From Leguminivora glycinivorella (Eukaryota; Arthropoda; Insecta; Lepidoptera; Tortricidae): 64,000 nt of DNA. Below the pieces are notes generated by a model that was not told the DNA's origin, did not search any database, and was given only the letters and a program-made list of their open reading frames with translations. Of the stretch, positions 57,801 to 64,000 are shown one piece after another (positions within the stretch are counted from its first letter, which is position 1; every line of letters begins with the position of its first letter). The DNA lies in NCBI RefSeq assembly GCF_023078275.1, contig NC_062987.1, positions 19,453,772-19,517,771 of the forward strand, given 5' to 3'. The position numbers were made by a program, and so were the translations under genes.

Positions 57801-60800
57801 TGACTGTAGAGATCCGACAACTTTTCCATCCTTAGCTGACCGTAAAAAACGGAAACAGTAGGCTAACACACGCTTTAATGTGAAAAGCGAGGAGAACCTG
57901 CTAAGGACTTCATCAATTAAGTTAGGATCGGCCGTCACGAGTAAGCTACAGATACGTTGTTCCTCTACAATACAGTCATTGCTTGGATCGTGCAAAGGTG
58001 AGCAAGGCCAATCCTTCTCTTCCTTTACCAACCACGACGGACCCTTCCACCAAATATCACACTCTACCAAATCTTCAGGCAGTAACCCCCTGGATCCTGC
58101 ATCAGCAGGATTGTGGTGTGTACTGACGTGACGCCAGCGATCAGGAGCAACAAGATCCTGGATATGGCTCACACGATTTGCAACAAATGTTTTCCAGCGT
58201 GAAGGGCACGACTTGATCCAAGCTAACGTTACGGTCGAGTCTGACCATGCAAATATTTCCTGAACAACATAGAGAGGTTTTAATGCCTCTTGTGTTGACT
58301 GCATCAGGTCTGCCAACAACACGGCAGCCTGCAGTTCCAATCGAGGAATTGATAATTTACGCAGAGGCGCAACCTTACTTTTGGCACAGCAAAGCTCTAC
58401 AAAAGTAGAGCCTTGTGTGTCATCGACACGACAGAAGACGACAGCAGCGTAACCACGCTCCGACGCATCACAAAATCCATGCAATTGTAATGAAACAAAC
58501 GAATGGATGATGCGACGGGGAATATCGACAGATTTCAACGACGGAAGTTGATCGGTAAATTTCATCCATTCTGATGTGATTGCTTCTGGAACATCATCGT
58601 CCCATTGCACCCCAGATGACCACAAGACCTGCATTAAATATTTAGCGTGAAACGTGACAGGACATAAGAATCCTAGCGGGTCATATATGCGCGCTATATT
58701 CGATAAAATAGTACGTTTAGTACATTTCTGATCACGTGGTGTTGCAACCTCAAATTGGAACGAATCTGTTTGTGGACGCCATAACAATCCCAATATTTTA
58801 AGGGACAAATCCGAAAGTTCATCAAAATGTTTAAAATCACTCGAATACAACTCAGAAGATGGAAGGTCAACGATAAAACCTTTATGGTTGGAGGTCCATT
58901 TTCTCAAATGAAACCCACCCGACGACAAAATTTCAGATAAATCTGATCTAATTTTTAAAGCTTGCTCAATAGAGTCAGCGCCTGTCACGACATCATCAAC
59001 ATAAATGTCTCTCCCAAGCACTTGTGACCCTTCAGGATAGGAGTCAGCAGTCTCCTCCGCTATCTGTGCTATTGTGCGCAAAGCTTGATACGGAGCCGAT
59101 TTCACACCATAAGTTACCGTCCGCAAACGATAGTCTTTAACTGGGCCGTCAGTCGAAGGTCGCCACAATATCCGCTGATACTCAGCGTCCTCGTTTGGCA
59201 CGAGGATTTGACGATACATGGCCTTTATGTCACCCGTAAAGACTATTTTATGCCATCGAAACCTAGTAAGGACATCAAAAATATTAGTTTGTAACTTAGG
59301 TCCAGCTAGTAGTGTATCATTAAGCGAAATCCCATTGCTGTCACGACAACTTGCGTCAAAAACGGCTCTCAGAGGTGTACTGACAGATTCGGGGCGCAAA
59401 ATACCATGATGTGGGATGTAATTAAAATTCCCGACACTAGAGACAGGCGGCGCAACCTGCTCCATATGACCACTGACCTCATACTCTTCCATAAAGGAGG
59501 CATAAGCTTTACGAAAATCCGCATGCTTTGTAAGCTTGCGTTCCAACGAAAAAAATCTCCGCATTGCAATTTCACGAGTGTGCGAAAAGGTAGGCTTGTT
59601 CGAAGGATCGACGAAAGGTAGAGGTACCTCGAACCGGCCTTCACTCGTGCGACAATAATTTGCACGGAAGTTATCTTCACATAGTTGATCCTCTTTCGAC
59701 AAGATAGGTTTACTCGGACCACAAATATTTTCTAGTTCCCAGAACCTTTTAAGAGAATCATCCAACGACAGCGACAAGTTTGATTGTGAAGCATTCGACA
59801 CGAAAAAACAATCTTTCCGACAATTAGTGAAAGATTGTGTACGAGAGGCATAACAGTCACCCATCAGAACCCATCCGAAAACAGTCTCCAAAGCCTTTGA
59901 CTGCCCCTTCCGGCCCTCCTTTTTACCACTTAAAATGGAAGATGCAAAGATCTCTGCATTTAAGAGTAAATCTATTGGGCCCGGCTTCGCAAAGTCAGGG
60001 TCAGCGAGAGGTAGACCTTGAATGTGATGCCATTCCGATGTATTGACTCTATAGTATGGTTGCTCCGGACAGATAACTGGAAGCACTGACGCTTGGAAGT
60101 CAAAATTAACCATTTCTGATCCAATAGGTTTAACAGAGCATGATAACATACCCTTAGGTGCAACTTCAGATAGTCCAATTCCAGTAATTGGCTCGCTAGT
60201 ATCATCTACCTGTAAACCTAATCTTCGAGCACAGTCATGGGAAATAAAATTGACACCACTAGCACCGTCCAAAAGAGCACGAGCTATTTGATAATTACCT
60301 GAACTATCCCGAACAGCTACCCGAGCAGTAGCAAATAAAACTAATCCATTACTTTGGACCGACGTCAAAGTCACTTTGCTATTTAAACCGCTCACCGTTG
60401 GCTGAGGTGCTGGTTCAGCCTCTGGTGAAGCCGGTTCCCTTTTTCCAAAGTGTAATAAAGTGTTGTGGGAACAACCGCATATACTGCACCGACAATCCGA
60501 TCGACATTGTTTAACTTTATGAGTTTTGGAGAAACAACAAACACACAAGCCCTTGTTTTTCACCACCTTGAACCGCTCCGAAGTGTCTAAAACTTTAAAT
60601 TTTTTACAATTTTCTAAGTTATGCAGTTCAGTACAGAAAACACATATATTTTGTTGTGTGGCAACTAGTGTTACCTTGCCTTTACCTTTAATGGCACTTG
60701 TTACGGGCTTAACCTCCGTTACTTCCAGAGCGCGGACTTGTTTTTCAACAAACTCTTGTAGCAATTCAAACTTTGGAATTTCATTGGAATTGAACTCGAG

Positions 60801-63397
60801 GAGGAAGGCCTCCCGAGTCGCCTTGTCCAATTTTCCCCACAACAGATGAAATAACATAAAGTTTTTATCGGGTAAGTCGAATCTTTCTAACACTTGTAAT
60901 GTTTCTCTAAAAACACGATGAACTTTTTCTAATTCAGTTGAAGACTTGGTCTTCACCTGTTCACAAAGTAAAATCTTTTCATAGTACCCAAAGGCAATTT
61001 GCCGTTTTCTATTGTAAAACTTGTTTAAAGCATTGTAAGCATCCATGTAACTGTTGTCCGAAATTGGGTAATTCTTAATCAAATCTAAAGCCTTACCTTG
61101 ACACGATGTCATAAGATAATGCAGCTTTTCAATGTTCGAAATATTCCTTTTATGAATTAAGGAATCAAAGAGTTCCTTAAATGACAACCAATTGTGCAAG
61201 GAGCCATCAAATGGTTTCACAACAATTTTAGGTAACTTCGCTGAATTATTATCACTACTATCATGTTTGTCAACAGTTTCATGTTTGCTTGTAATGACAG
61301 GCTCAGCTTTCCTTAACCTTGTCAAGATTGACTTTACTTTTTGTTCAAAATCGACAGTAACCGAGAACTCCGTATTTACATCCTTTGTTTTCTTCATTAT
61401 AGCCTTTTGGGCACGATGAAAGTCTTCAACTATTGGGTTTAAGTCGGCCGCGACATAACCCTCTAAATCTATACAATCAAAGATTAACTCTAACCGCATA
61501 ACCGCGTAATTGCGTTCAACCCTATCCATGTCAACGTCTCTATTGCTCACATCAATGTCCGACATTTTTCACGTAATAATCACTGTTGATTTATCGAAAA
61601 ACGAGAACGAAAATATAAATAAACAGTTTACGTTACTCAATAAAATTAACTTGTTGACTTTGACAATGACAGATGAGATGACAACCGAATTGTTGCCATA
61701 CACCAAAGCATAGACTAAGACCGAACGAGATGAGCGGATTGAACGAACTGTCACACTGCTACCAACCTAACTAAATTCTACTATAAAAGTCACACTTCCG
61801 GTCAGCCATTAACCGAATCGAGAATTAAAGTTTTACCCACCAATTTATTAGAAAAATATTACGACACGACAAATTTGATATTTTACTAAAAATAGGTAAC
61901 TTTTCAACGGATCCGGCCGAAGGAACAAATGTTTAATGATGAACTAATTGAGCGGACTGTAATTTAATAAAATATCTTTAAGACGAAATTGACAAAGATA
62001 ACTCGAAATTTTAGAGATTTAAACAAACACTTACTGGGGAAAAAACAGTGCATATGTCACATACCTTTTTAGCATGAGGTTCCAGTGGGTTGGTTTCAGC
62101 TCGCTTACCATCAGCCTTGGTATGCAAGGCGCACGTGCGGGCCCGGCTTACCGTCTCCTCGAGCCCAGAACTGTTCTTGGAGCAGAGCTTTCTTCCTGTC
62201 CACTTTGATAATGTGACTAGCACTGAGTTTAAACTTAATTTAACGACAATTGTTGGGAAAATGTGACTTTAACTATTTAATTAGCAATAAATGGCAATTT
62301 TAATGCAGCGACGCGTTCGCAAGTTAGATCGAGAGCGAAAAGAATGTGAGGTAATGGCTACCGGAAATGATTAGTGCCGGGCTAAACACACCGGAAGCTA
62401 AAGACAAAATAGTGTTGTTTCTTTTAAAAAACCGATATTCATACGAAAGTTGAACAGTTCCCTTCCAAAGAAAATCCTTAGATTCAAAACTGGATCAATC
62501 AGTAGCCTTAGTTCTGGATTTAGGAGTGCTAACCAACTTTAAGGAAAAGAGGTTTTTGCTCGCCACTCTTGTAGTGAGGAACAGTATAGACTCATATTAT
62601 TAAATTAAAACGGGACTTAATCGCGTAAAACTTACGTTTTATATTTAACCCGACGTTTTGGACATGACATTACGTCCGTGGTCACGGGTAGACTGGCTGG
62701 GAGTTGTATCAACATCTTCTAGCTGTACGAGTTTTTCGAACTACCCGCACTTGATTGTCATCAGTCACTTTTACGCTAGGGTTGCCACTCTGCCTACATA
62801 CAACACTCACGACATCCGATGGTATGAGACGGCCAGTCTACCCGTGACCACGGACGTAATGTCATGTCCGAAACGTCGGGTTAAATATAAAACGTAAGTT
62901 TTATGCGATTAAGTCCCGTTTTAATTTAATAATATGAGTGAAGATCGTGTTAGTTTAAATCAATATATAGTATAGACTCATATCATAAAATAACACTTTA
63001 GAATAACACTTACGTTCAGATTTAGATAAATCCCACATGTTTGTGGATCTCTGCCTATCTTGTTGGGTCCCCTTTTTATCGCGTATGTGGAACCCTGTAT
63101 ACCCAGGAAGCCAACCTATAAAATAAAAGCTTAGTTATCTAAAGAATGGCCAACAGAACTTGTATTTTTACTAAACATAGTAAACATTTTAGATACGTAA
63201 ACAGTTGTAAGTAATAACTTGTACTTAAAATACGCATTCTTACAAGTGAAAGCAATCGTAAAGAGAAACCCTTTAATACTTAGTTAGTAAACAAGGCTTA
63301 CAAAATAGGTACTAACCTGTTCAGGGTCAAGTCTTTCAGTTTGCGAATAATATAGCTCCTGGGTGCACTCAAGCTTTTGAGTACATTCTATCTCCAT
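45658..63397 (-). CDS. MDC1: MDC1/Mu2-like DNA-damage mediator (FHA, TQ repeats, tandem BRCT)
   Basis: A nuclear scaffold that binds phosphorylated H2A variant at DNA breaks through tandem BRCT domains and recruits repair factors through its FHA and phosphorylated repeats. Nine exons read: 63317-63397, 63014-63115, 55182-55281, 53399-53614, 50919-53175, 49637-50227, 48853-48987, 47893-48042, 45658-45845, about 1270 aa. The FHA (about 30-130) shows YAIKRGPNKIGRDP and HAVINV, then YPLKNGDMVQFG. Exon 5 has 16 TQ sites (ATM/ATR-type) and acidic TDCED motifs like the CK2 SDTD sites of MDC1. BRCT1 has VLFTAF and IKRTFKLLCA, whose T and K match the phosphate-binding pair of MDC1; BRCT2 ends STEFILGGVL. 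All phases agree except at the exon 2/3 junction. Family assignment rests on domain order and BRCT similarity. Confidence 0.85.
46056..46586 (-). repeat. CCGGCCAAG-family repeat, minus copy
   Basis: Complete member from aaaaccggccaagagcgtg to gactacggaaccctaa in MDC1-like intron 8. Same family as 16753-17326. Confidence 0.8.
47400..47825 (+). repeat. Repeat with tRNA-like core, copy 2
   Basis: Close copy of 43628-44074, with the terminal hairpin carrying one mismatch (CCGAGCGAATCTCGG) and a shorter tttat microsatellite. It ends 68 bp from MDC1-like exon 8. Confidence 0.7.
47893..48042 (-). CDS. MDC1: MDC1-like exon 8, inter-BRCT linker
   Basis: 150 nt, acceptor attttctttccag, donor GAAAC|gtgagt, phase 1/1. 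Reads DPWQFLIKDSQAERRFQFSL EKTLKSRRNFLEGY. The motif F-x-FSL...LLEGY is what MDC1 has between its two BRCT repeats. Confidence 0.85.
48210..48344 (-). CDS. MDC1: Extra copy of the BRCT1 exon (copy c), frame-compatible
   Basis: Reads LVVSQIKRTLKLLCTVVLGR then PKVGPEWVQACAAVSVDTNT, donor GTTG|gtaag. With the AG at 48345-48346 it is 135 nt in phase 1/1, exactly the size and phase of copy a, so it could replace exon 7 as a mutually exclusive alternative. Key Lys and Trp are kept. The acceptor has a poor pyrimidine tract, so use is uncertain. Confidence 0.5.
48446..48547 (-). pseudogene. Extra copy of the BRCT1 exon (copy b)
   Basis: Reads IKRTFKLLCAVGLWRLIVGP EWVQASADTDTIV with the donor GTTG|gtaag kept, but an in-frame TAA stands directly before the ATA that begins IKRT. 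No acceptor gives an open exon, so it is probably a pseudoexon. Confidence 0.8.
48590..48840. repeat. 38-bp minisatellite between BRCT exon copies
   Basis: About five units of taagtgacaacttggctgtc..ttaagtaacgctgtatcg, diverging at both ends. The shorter theme gtcacttaagacacagt spreads through 48140-48440 as well, so the spacers between all three exon copies are made of the same motif. Confidence 0.8.
48853..48987 (-). CDS. MDC1: MDC1-like exon 7, BRCT1 core (copy a)
   Basis: 45 codons ending IKRTFKLLCAVGLGRPIVGP EWVQACADTNTIV, donor GTTG|gtaagt, phase 1. The Lys of TFKLL corresponds to the phosphate-binding Lys of MDC1 BRCT1, and the Trp of EWV is the BRCT hallmark. The acceptor (ttaagag at 48988-48989) is weak and chosen by phase; the true start may differ by a few codons or need a micro-exon. 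Confidence 0.75.
49637..50227 (-). CDS. MDC1: MDC1-like exon 6, K/S-rich linker and start of BRCT1
   Basis: 591 nt, phase 1 to phase 1, acceptor atttgcttgctag, donor TTAG|gtaagt. A KSKSRSESKSKS-type low-complexity basic linker leads into AERHYVLFTAFSNDDVRSKL, the first strand and helix of BRCT1 with the phosphate-contacting Thr (VLFT). Confidence 0.85.
50730..50911 (+). repeat. LINE-type 3' tail next to the exon 5 donor
   Basis: cccgccgagtttcttgccggt, ggataccccccacccaactg and aatatgcctacttgaaaaat end in an A/T run at 50911, about 6 bp from the donor of MDC1-like exon 5. The final block also occurs at 1757-1835. Confidence 0.6.
50919..53175 (-). CDS. MDC1: MDC1-like exon 5, TQ-repeat region
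   Basis: A 2257-nt exon from DDSFIMSSQPKKS to DSKG, acceptor ttgttttcag, donor AAAG|gtagaa, phase 1 at the end. It is disordered and acidic and carries two TQ series: spaced DTQ/ETQ/NTQ motifs, then LPTQK[IL] and ELPTQIITD repeats. A retroposon tail follows the donor within about 10 bp. If the donor is skipped, the frame ends in TGA at 50905. Confidence 0.88.
53399..53614 (-). CDS. MDC1: MDC1-like exon 4, end of FHA
   Basis: 72 codons from KTLQPYIPYPLKNGDMVQFG to SPEVSDM, phase 0 both sides, acceptor with a long T tract (ttttttttttag). LKNGDMVQFG is the last conserved FHA strand. A dispersed repeat (gacggaaatggcttgacagac, about 53270-53360) lies in the next intron and resembles the spacer text of the exon 9 repeats. 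Confidence 0.88.
53690..55181. other. MDC1-like intron 3, repeat fragments only
   Basis: Contains a partial tRNA-derived SINE (53697-53765, gtagtaaccctgcctgctgagc), a common retroposon 3' block (about 54240-54480, cttagcacccatagtacaag) and a fragment shared with 13365-13470 (54945-55050). No further exon is seen. Confidence 0.5.
55182..55281 (-). CDS. MDC1: MDC1-like exon 3, FHA core, frame problem
   Basis: After acceptor cctttgcag the phase expected from exon 2 reads SISRQ and then a stop six codons on. The downstream frame reads HAVINVLSLSDIMLMDLDSS, clearly FHA. The exon is 100 nt, one more than a multiple of three, between two phase-0 neighbours. An alternative acceptor 11 nt inside (ATCCAG|GCAAC), paired with the weak exon 2 donor, would give an in-frame product. 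Donor GGT|gtaagt. Confidence 0.8.
55830..56356 (-). repeat. BEL/Pao 3' LTR
   Basis: 527 bp, TGTTCAACTTTCG start and CATTAAACA end on the element strand. The short frame at 55911-56123 recurs identically in the other LTR and is not a gene. The sequence just upstream on the element strand, AGGTGAGCGGTA, is a short purine-rich tract that may be the polypurine primer. Confidence 0.95.
56466..61565 (-). CDS. BEL/Pao Gag-Pol polyprotein
   Basis: One 1699-aa frame from an ATG. In order: a Gag-like capsid region (DUF1759 type, about 110-260); Cys/His zinc knuckles (C341xxC344, H349, C354 and C358-C364); a retropepsin-type protease with D433 in LLDGAS; reverse transcriptase with FDAS (736-739), D779 and the catalytic YVDD (855-858); RNase H with D1033, E1077, D1109 and D1155; integrase with H1342, H1347, C1377, C1380 and the D1413, D1479, E1521 triad; and a C-terminal DUF5641-type module (about 1605-1695). 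No stop or frameshift. The protease motif is D-G-A-S rather than D-S/T-G. Gag and Pol are fused in one frame. Confidence 0.95.
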   Translation of the reverse strand: MSDIDVSNRDVDMDRVERNYAVMRLELIFDCIDLEGYVAADLNPIVEDFHRAQKAIMKKTKDVNTEFSVTVDFEQKVKSILTRLRKAEPVITSKHETVDKHDSSDNNSAKLPKIVVKPFDGSLHNWLSFKELFDSLIHKRNISNIEKLHYLMTSCQGKALDLIKNYPISDNSYMDAYNALNKFYNRKRQIAFGYYEKILLCEQVKTKSSTELEKVHRVFRETLQVLERFDLPDKNFMLFHLLWGKLDKATREAFLLEFNSNEIPKFELLQEFVEKQVRALEVTEVKPVTSAIKGKGKVTLVATQQNICVFCTELHNLENCKKFKVLDTSERFKVVKNKGLCVCCFSKTHKVKQCRSDCRCSICGCSHNTLLHFGKREPASPEAEPAPQPTVSGLNSKVTLTSVQSNGLVLFATARVAVRDSSGNYQIARALLDGASGVNFISHDCARRLGLQVDDTSEPITGIGLSEVAPKGMLSCSVKPIGSEMVNFDFQASVLPVICPEQPYYRVNTSEWHHIQGLPLADPDFAKPGPIDLLLNAEIFASSILSGKKEGRKGQSKALETVFGWVLMGDCYASRTQSFTNCRKDCFFVSNASQSNLSLSLDDSLKRFWELENICGPSKPILSKEDQLCEDNFRANYCRTSEGRFEVPLPFVDPSNKPTFSHTREIAMRRFFSLERKLTKHADFRKAYASFMEEYEVSGHMEQVAPPVSSVGNFNYIPHHGILRPESVSTPLRAVFDASCRDSNGISLNDTLLAGPKLQTNIFDVLTRFRWHKIVFTGDIKAMYRQILVPNEDAEYQRILWRPSTDGPVKDYRLRTVTYGVKSAPYQALRTIAQIAEETADSYPEGSQVLGRDIYVDDVVTGADSIEQALKIRSDLSEILSSGGFHLRKWTSNHKGFIVDLPSSELYSSDFKHFDELSDLSLKILGLLWRPQTDSFQFEVATPRDQKCTKRTILSNIARIYDPLGFLCPVTFHAKYLMQVLWSSGVQWDDDVPEAITSEWMKFTDQLPSLKSVDIPRRIIHSFVSLQLHGFCDASERGYAAVVFCRVDDTQGSTFVELCCAKSKVAPLRKLSIPRLELQAAVLLADLMQSTQEALKPLYVVQEIFAWSDSTVTLAWIKSCPSRWKTFVANRVSHIQDLVAPDRWRHVSTHHNPADAGSRGLLPEDLVECDIWWKGPSWLVKEEKDWPCSPLHDPSNDCIVEEQRICSLLVTADPNLIDEVLSRFSSLFTLKRVLAYCFRFLRSAKDGKVVGSLQSAETTAALMFLVKHVQLTSFSVEINQLREDRLNALPKGLRKLSLFIDSQGIVRVGGRLANSPIKFSVKHPILLPRSHRLTILIIDEYHKRFLHPGAQTLQNLLAQTFWILSPKRAIQAVIGGCVKCFRANPSAASPPLMGNLPTFRVSQIKPFSSVAIDYGGPFDIAFGRGRGAKTYKGYICVFVCTSTKAIHIELASELSTEAFLCVLKRFVARRGRCSNIVSDQGRNFVGASNYLGSLMKGAADAQEIKFSFNPPGTPHFNGLAEAGIRSVKTHLARVVGNQRLTFEEFYTILTQIESMLNSRPLTPLSSDPSDLSALTPGHFLTLEPLSIVPEENLVDKKVSVCNRWKMIQKMHQDFWRRWHAEYVHTLQQRTKWNKVNTNIVVGSLVLLINEQTSPLKWPLGRIVALHPGVDGVCRVVTIQTATGQYRRPVVKLCPLPLSN
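61930..62456 (-). repeat. BEL/Pao 5' LTR and primer-binding region
   Basis: Matches the 3' LTR base for base as far as I can read. Immediately inside it on the element strand lies TTTGTTCCTTCGGCCGGATC, which resembles the complement of the 3' end of tRNA-Tyr (TCCTTCGAGCCGGAT) with a one-base gap. That would be the primer-binding site. Confidence 0.9.
62590..62939. repeat. Long-armed fold-back MITE
   Basis: Arms 62590-62698 and 62829-62939 are near-perfect complements over about 110 bp (tcatattattaaattaaaac, cttaatcgcgtaaaacttacg, gaccacggacgtaatgtcatg). The loop is about 130 bp. It lies in MDC1-like intron 2, between the BEL element and exon 2. Confidence 0.85.
63014..63115 (-). CDS. MDC1: MDC1-like exon 2, first half of FHA
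   Basis: 34 codons, VGFLGIQGSTYAIKRGPNKI GRDPQTCGIYLNLN. GRDPQ is the FHA Gly-Arg pair that contacts phosphothreonine. Acceptor tattttatag and a near-consensus donor AAC|gtaagt give phase 0. A weaker donor 4 bp downstream (TAA|gtgtta) is also possible. Confidence 0.85.
63317..63397 (-). CDS. MDC1: MDC1-like exon 1
   Basis: 27 codons from the ATG in tcacaATGGAG (A at -3): MEIECTQKLECTQELYYSQT and onwards, with two CTQ motifs. Donor CAG|gttagt, phase 0. Confidence 0.8.
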
Positions 63398-64000
63398 TGT
63401 GAAAAGCTAATTAACAATCCATATGATTAACATAAAACGATAGTAAAACAAGTAGAAGTTTCCCGGCAAACATACGACGCAACCGCGTAATCCGCGTTAT
63501 CAATTAAACTGTCAGATGTTAAGTCAAATGTCAATGTCAAGTAACGACTCTAACGAAAATTAATAAAAAAATAATAATTAGGTATTTCCAATGGAAATTT
63601 TCCATACTTGATGGCCTATTTCGTATAAAAATCTGAATGTTCAAAAACAAACAAAAACAAAGTAATGGTCATTAGTACTTATTTAATGGCCGCTGTACAC
63701 ATATGGCCAACGGTTCCACCAAACCTTGGTGGAACCCCTTGGTCAAGCGTGTAGAGGGCTACTTGGCCGATTGGTGTCGGTTTTTTGTCCACACATCAAT
63801 CAAAGGATCTTGGCGCCAATGGCCAACTGCGTTTACACGTTGGCGCTTCATTCAGTTTGGACAGTTTGTTGTCAGCCGTCAGAGAGGACAGTAGTGAAAT
63901 ATTTACGAAAATAATAAGTTTATCTATGCCAATAATAGTGTTGATTTTAGGAAATAAAATAACCTTGCAAATGTTTAACGTATTGCCTAAAAAAGACAAA
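63398..64000. other. Upstream of the MDC1-like gene
   Basis: Should hold its promoter and 5' UTR. From 63700 to 63895 an inverted repeat (ggccaacggttccaccaaac and gttggcc-type complements near 63820) looks like another small MITE. No other gene is visible to the window end. Confidence 0.4.

Larger units (their letters stand above)
55830..62456 (-). mobile_element. Complete BEL/Pao LTR retrotransposon
   Basis: 6627 bp in the same orientation as the host gene, in MDC1-like intron 2. Two 527-bp LTRs beginning TG and ending CA, identical by eye, enclose a 364-nt leader, one 1699-codon frame and about 110 nt to the 3' LTR. The 5-bp duplication GTTCC flanks it exactly (55825-55829, 62457-62461). 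There is no env frame. Because LTRs are identical at insertion and drift apart afterwards, the insertion is young. It looks complete enough to be active, subject to the unusual protease motif. Confidence 0.96.

Noticed and set aside
56000..62223. Identical 70-codon frames in the two LTRs, considered as an accessory gene
   Set aside because: They lie wholly inside the LTRs and have no known motif.

Overview
The window is insect nuclear DNA, almost certainly from a moth or butterfly. It is AT-rich. Its genes have short exons and long introns, and it is saturated with repeats typical of Lepidoptera: the CCGGCCAAG...GGAACCCTA family, Lep1-like Helitrons ending CTAG, RTE and Jockey/CR1 LINE tails, and many short inverted-repeat elements. 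No long open frame outside the genes below looks cellular.

Layout: (1) 1-3.5 kb: small inverted-repeat elements and one probable last exon of an unidentified plus-strand gene. (2) 4059-5846, minus strand: the Integrator endonuclease IntS11 as one uninterrupted frame, with a short inverted-repeat element 20 bp behind its stop codon. (3) 7352-33412, plus strand: GDP-mannose 4,6-dehydratase (GMD), rebuilt as seven exons, 361 aa, with all phases matching. Its introns carry nested transposons. They also carry tandem, 5'-truncated copies of GMD's own exons 2, 4, 5 and 6. (4) 34.7-45.6 kb: intergenic transposon debris, including a 3.2-kb hAT-type element with a perfect 8-bp target duplication. (5) 45658-63397, minus strand: a nine-exon FHA/TQ-repeat/tandem-BRCT protein, an MDC1/Mu2-type DNA-damage mediator. 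One BRCT exon is present three times, and the end of the last exon is repeated downstream. Intron 2 holds a complete BEL/Pao LTR retrotransposon with LTRs that look identical and one intact 1699-aa frame.

The genes do not form a pathway. IntS11 works in snRNA and mRNA 3'-end cleavage, GMD makes GDP-fucose precursor, and the FHA/BRCT protein reads phosphorylated chromatin at DNA breaks. What links the last two is structural: both carry exon-anchored tandem duplications, in which the 3' part of an exon plus its splice donor and adjacent intron has been copied several times. One BRCT copy and one GMD exon 5 copy still keep an open frame. I consider this the most unusual signal in the window. The second is a reading-frame break at the FHA exon 2/exon 3 junction. 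The third is the apparently young BEL/Pao insertion.

All calls come from reading the sequence; no searches or alignments were run.
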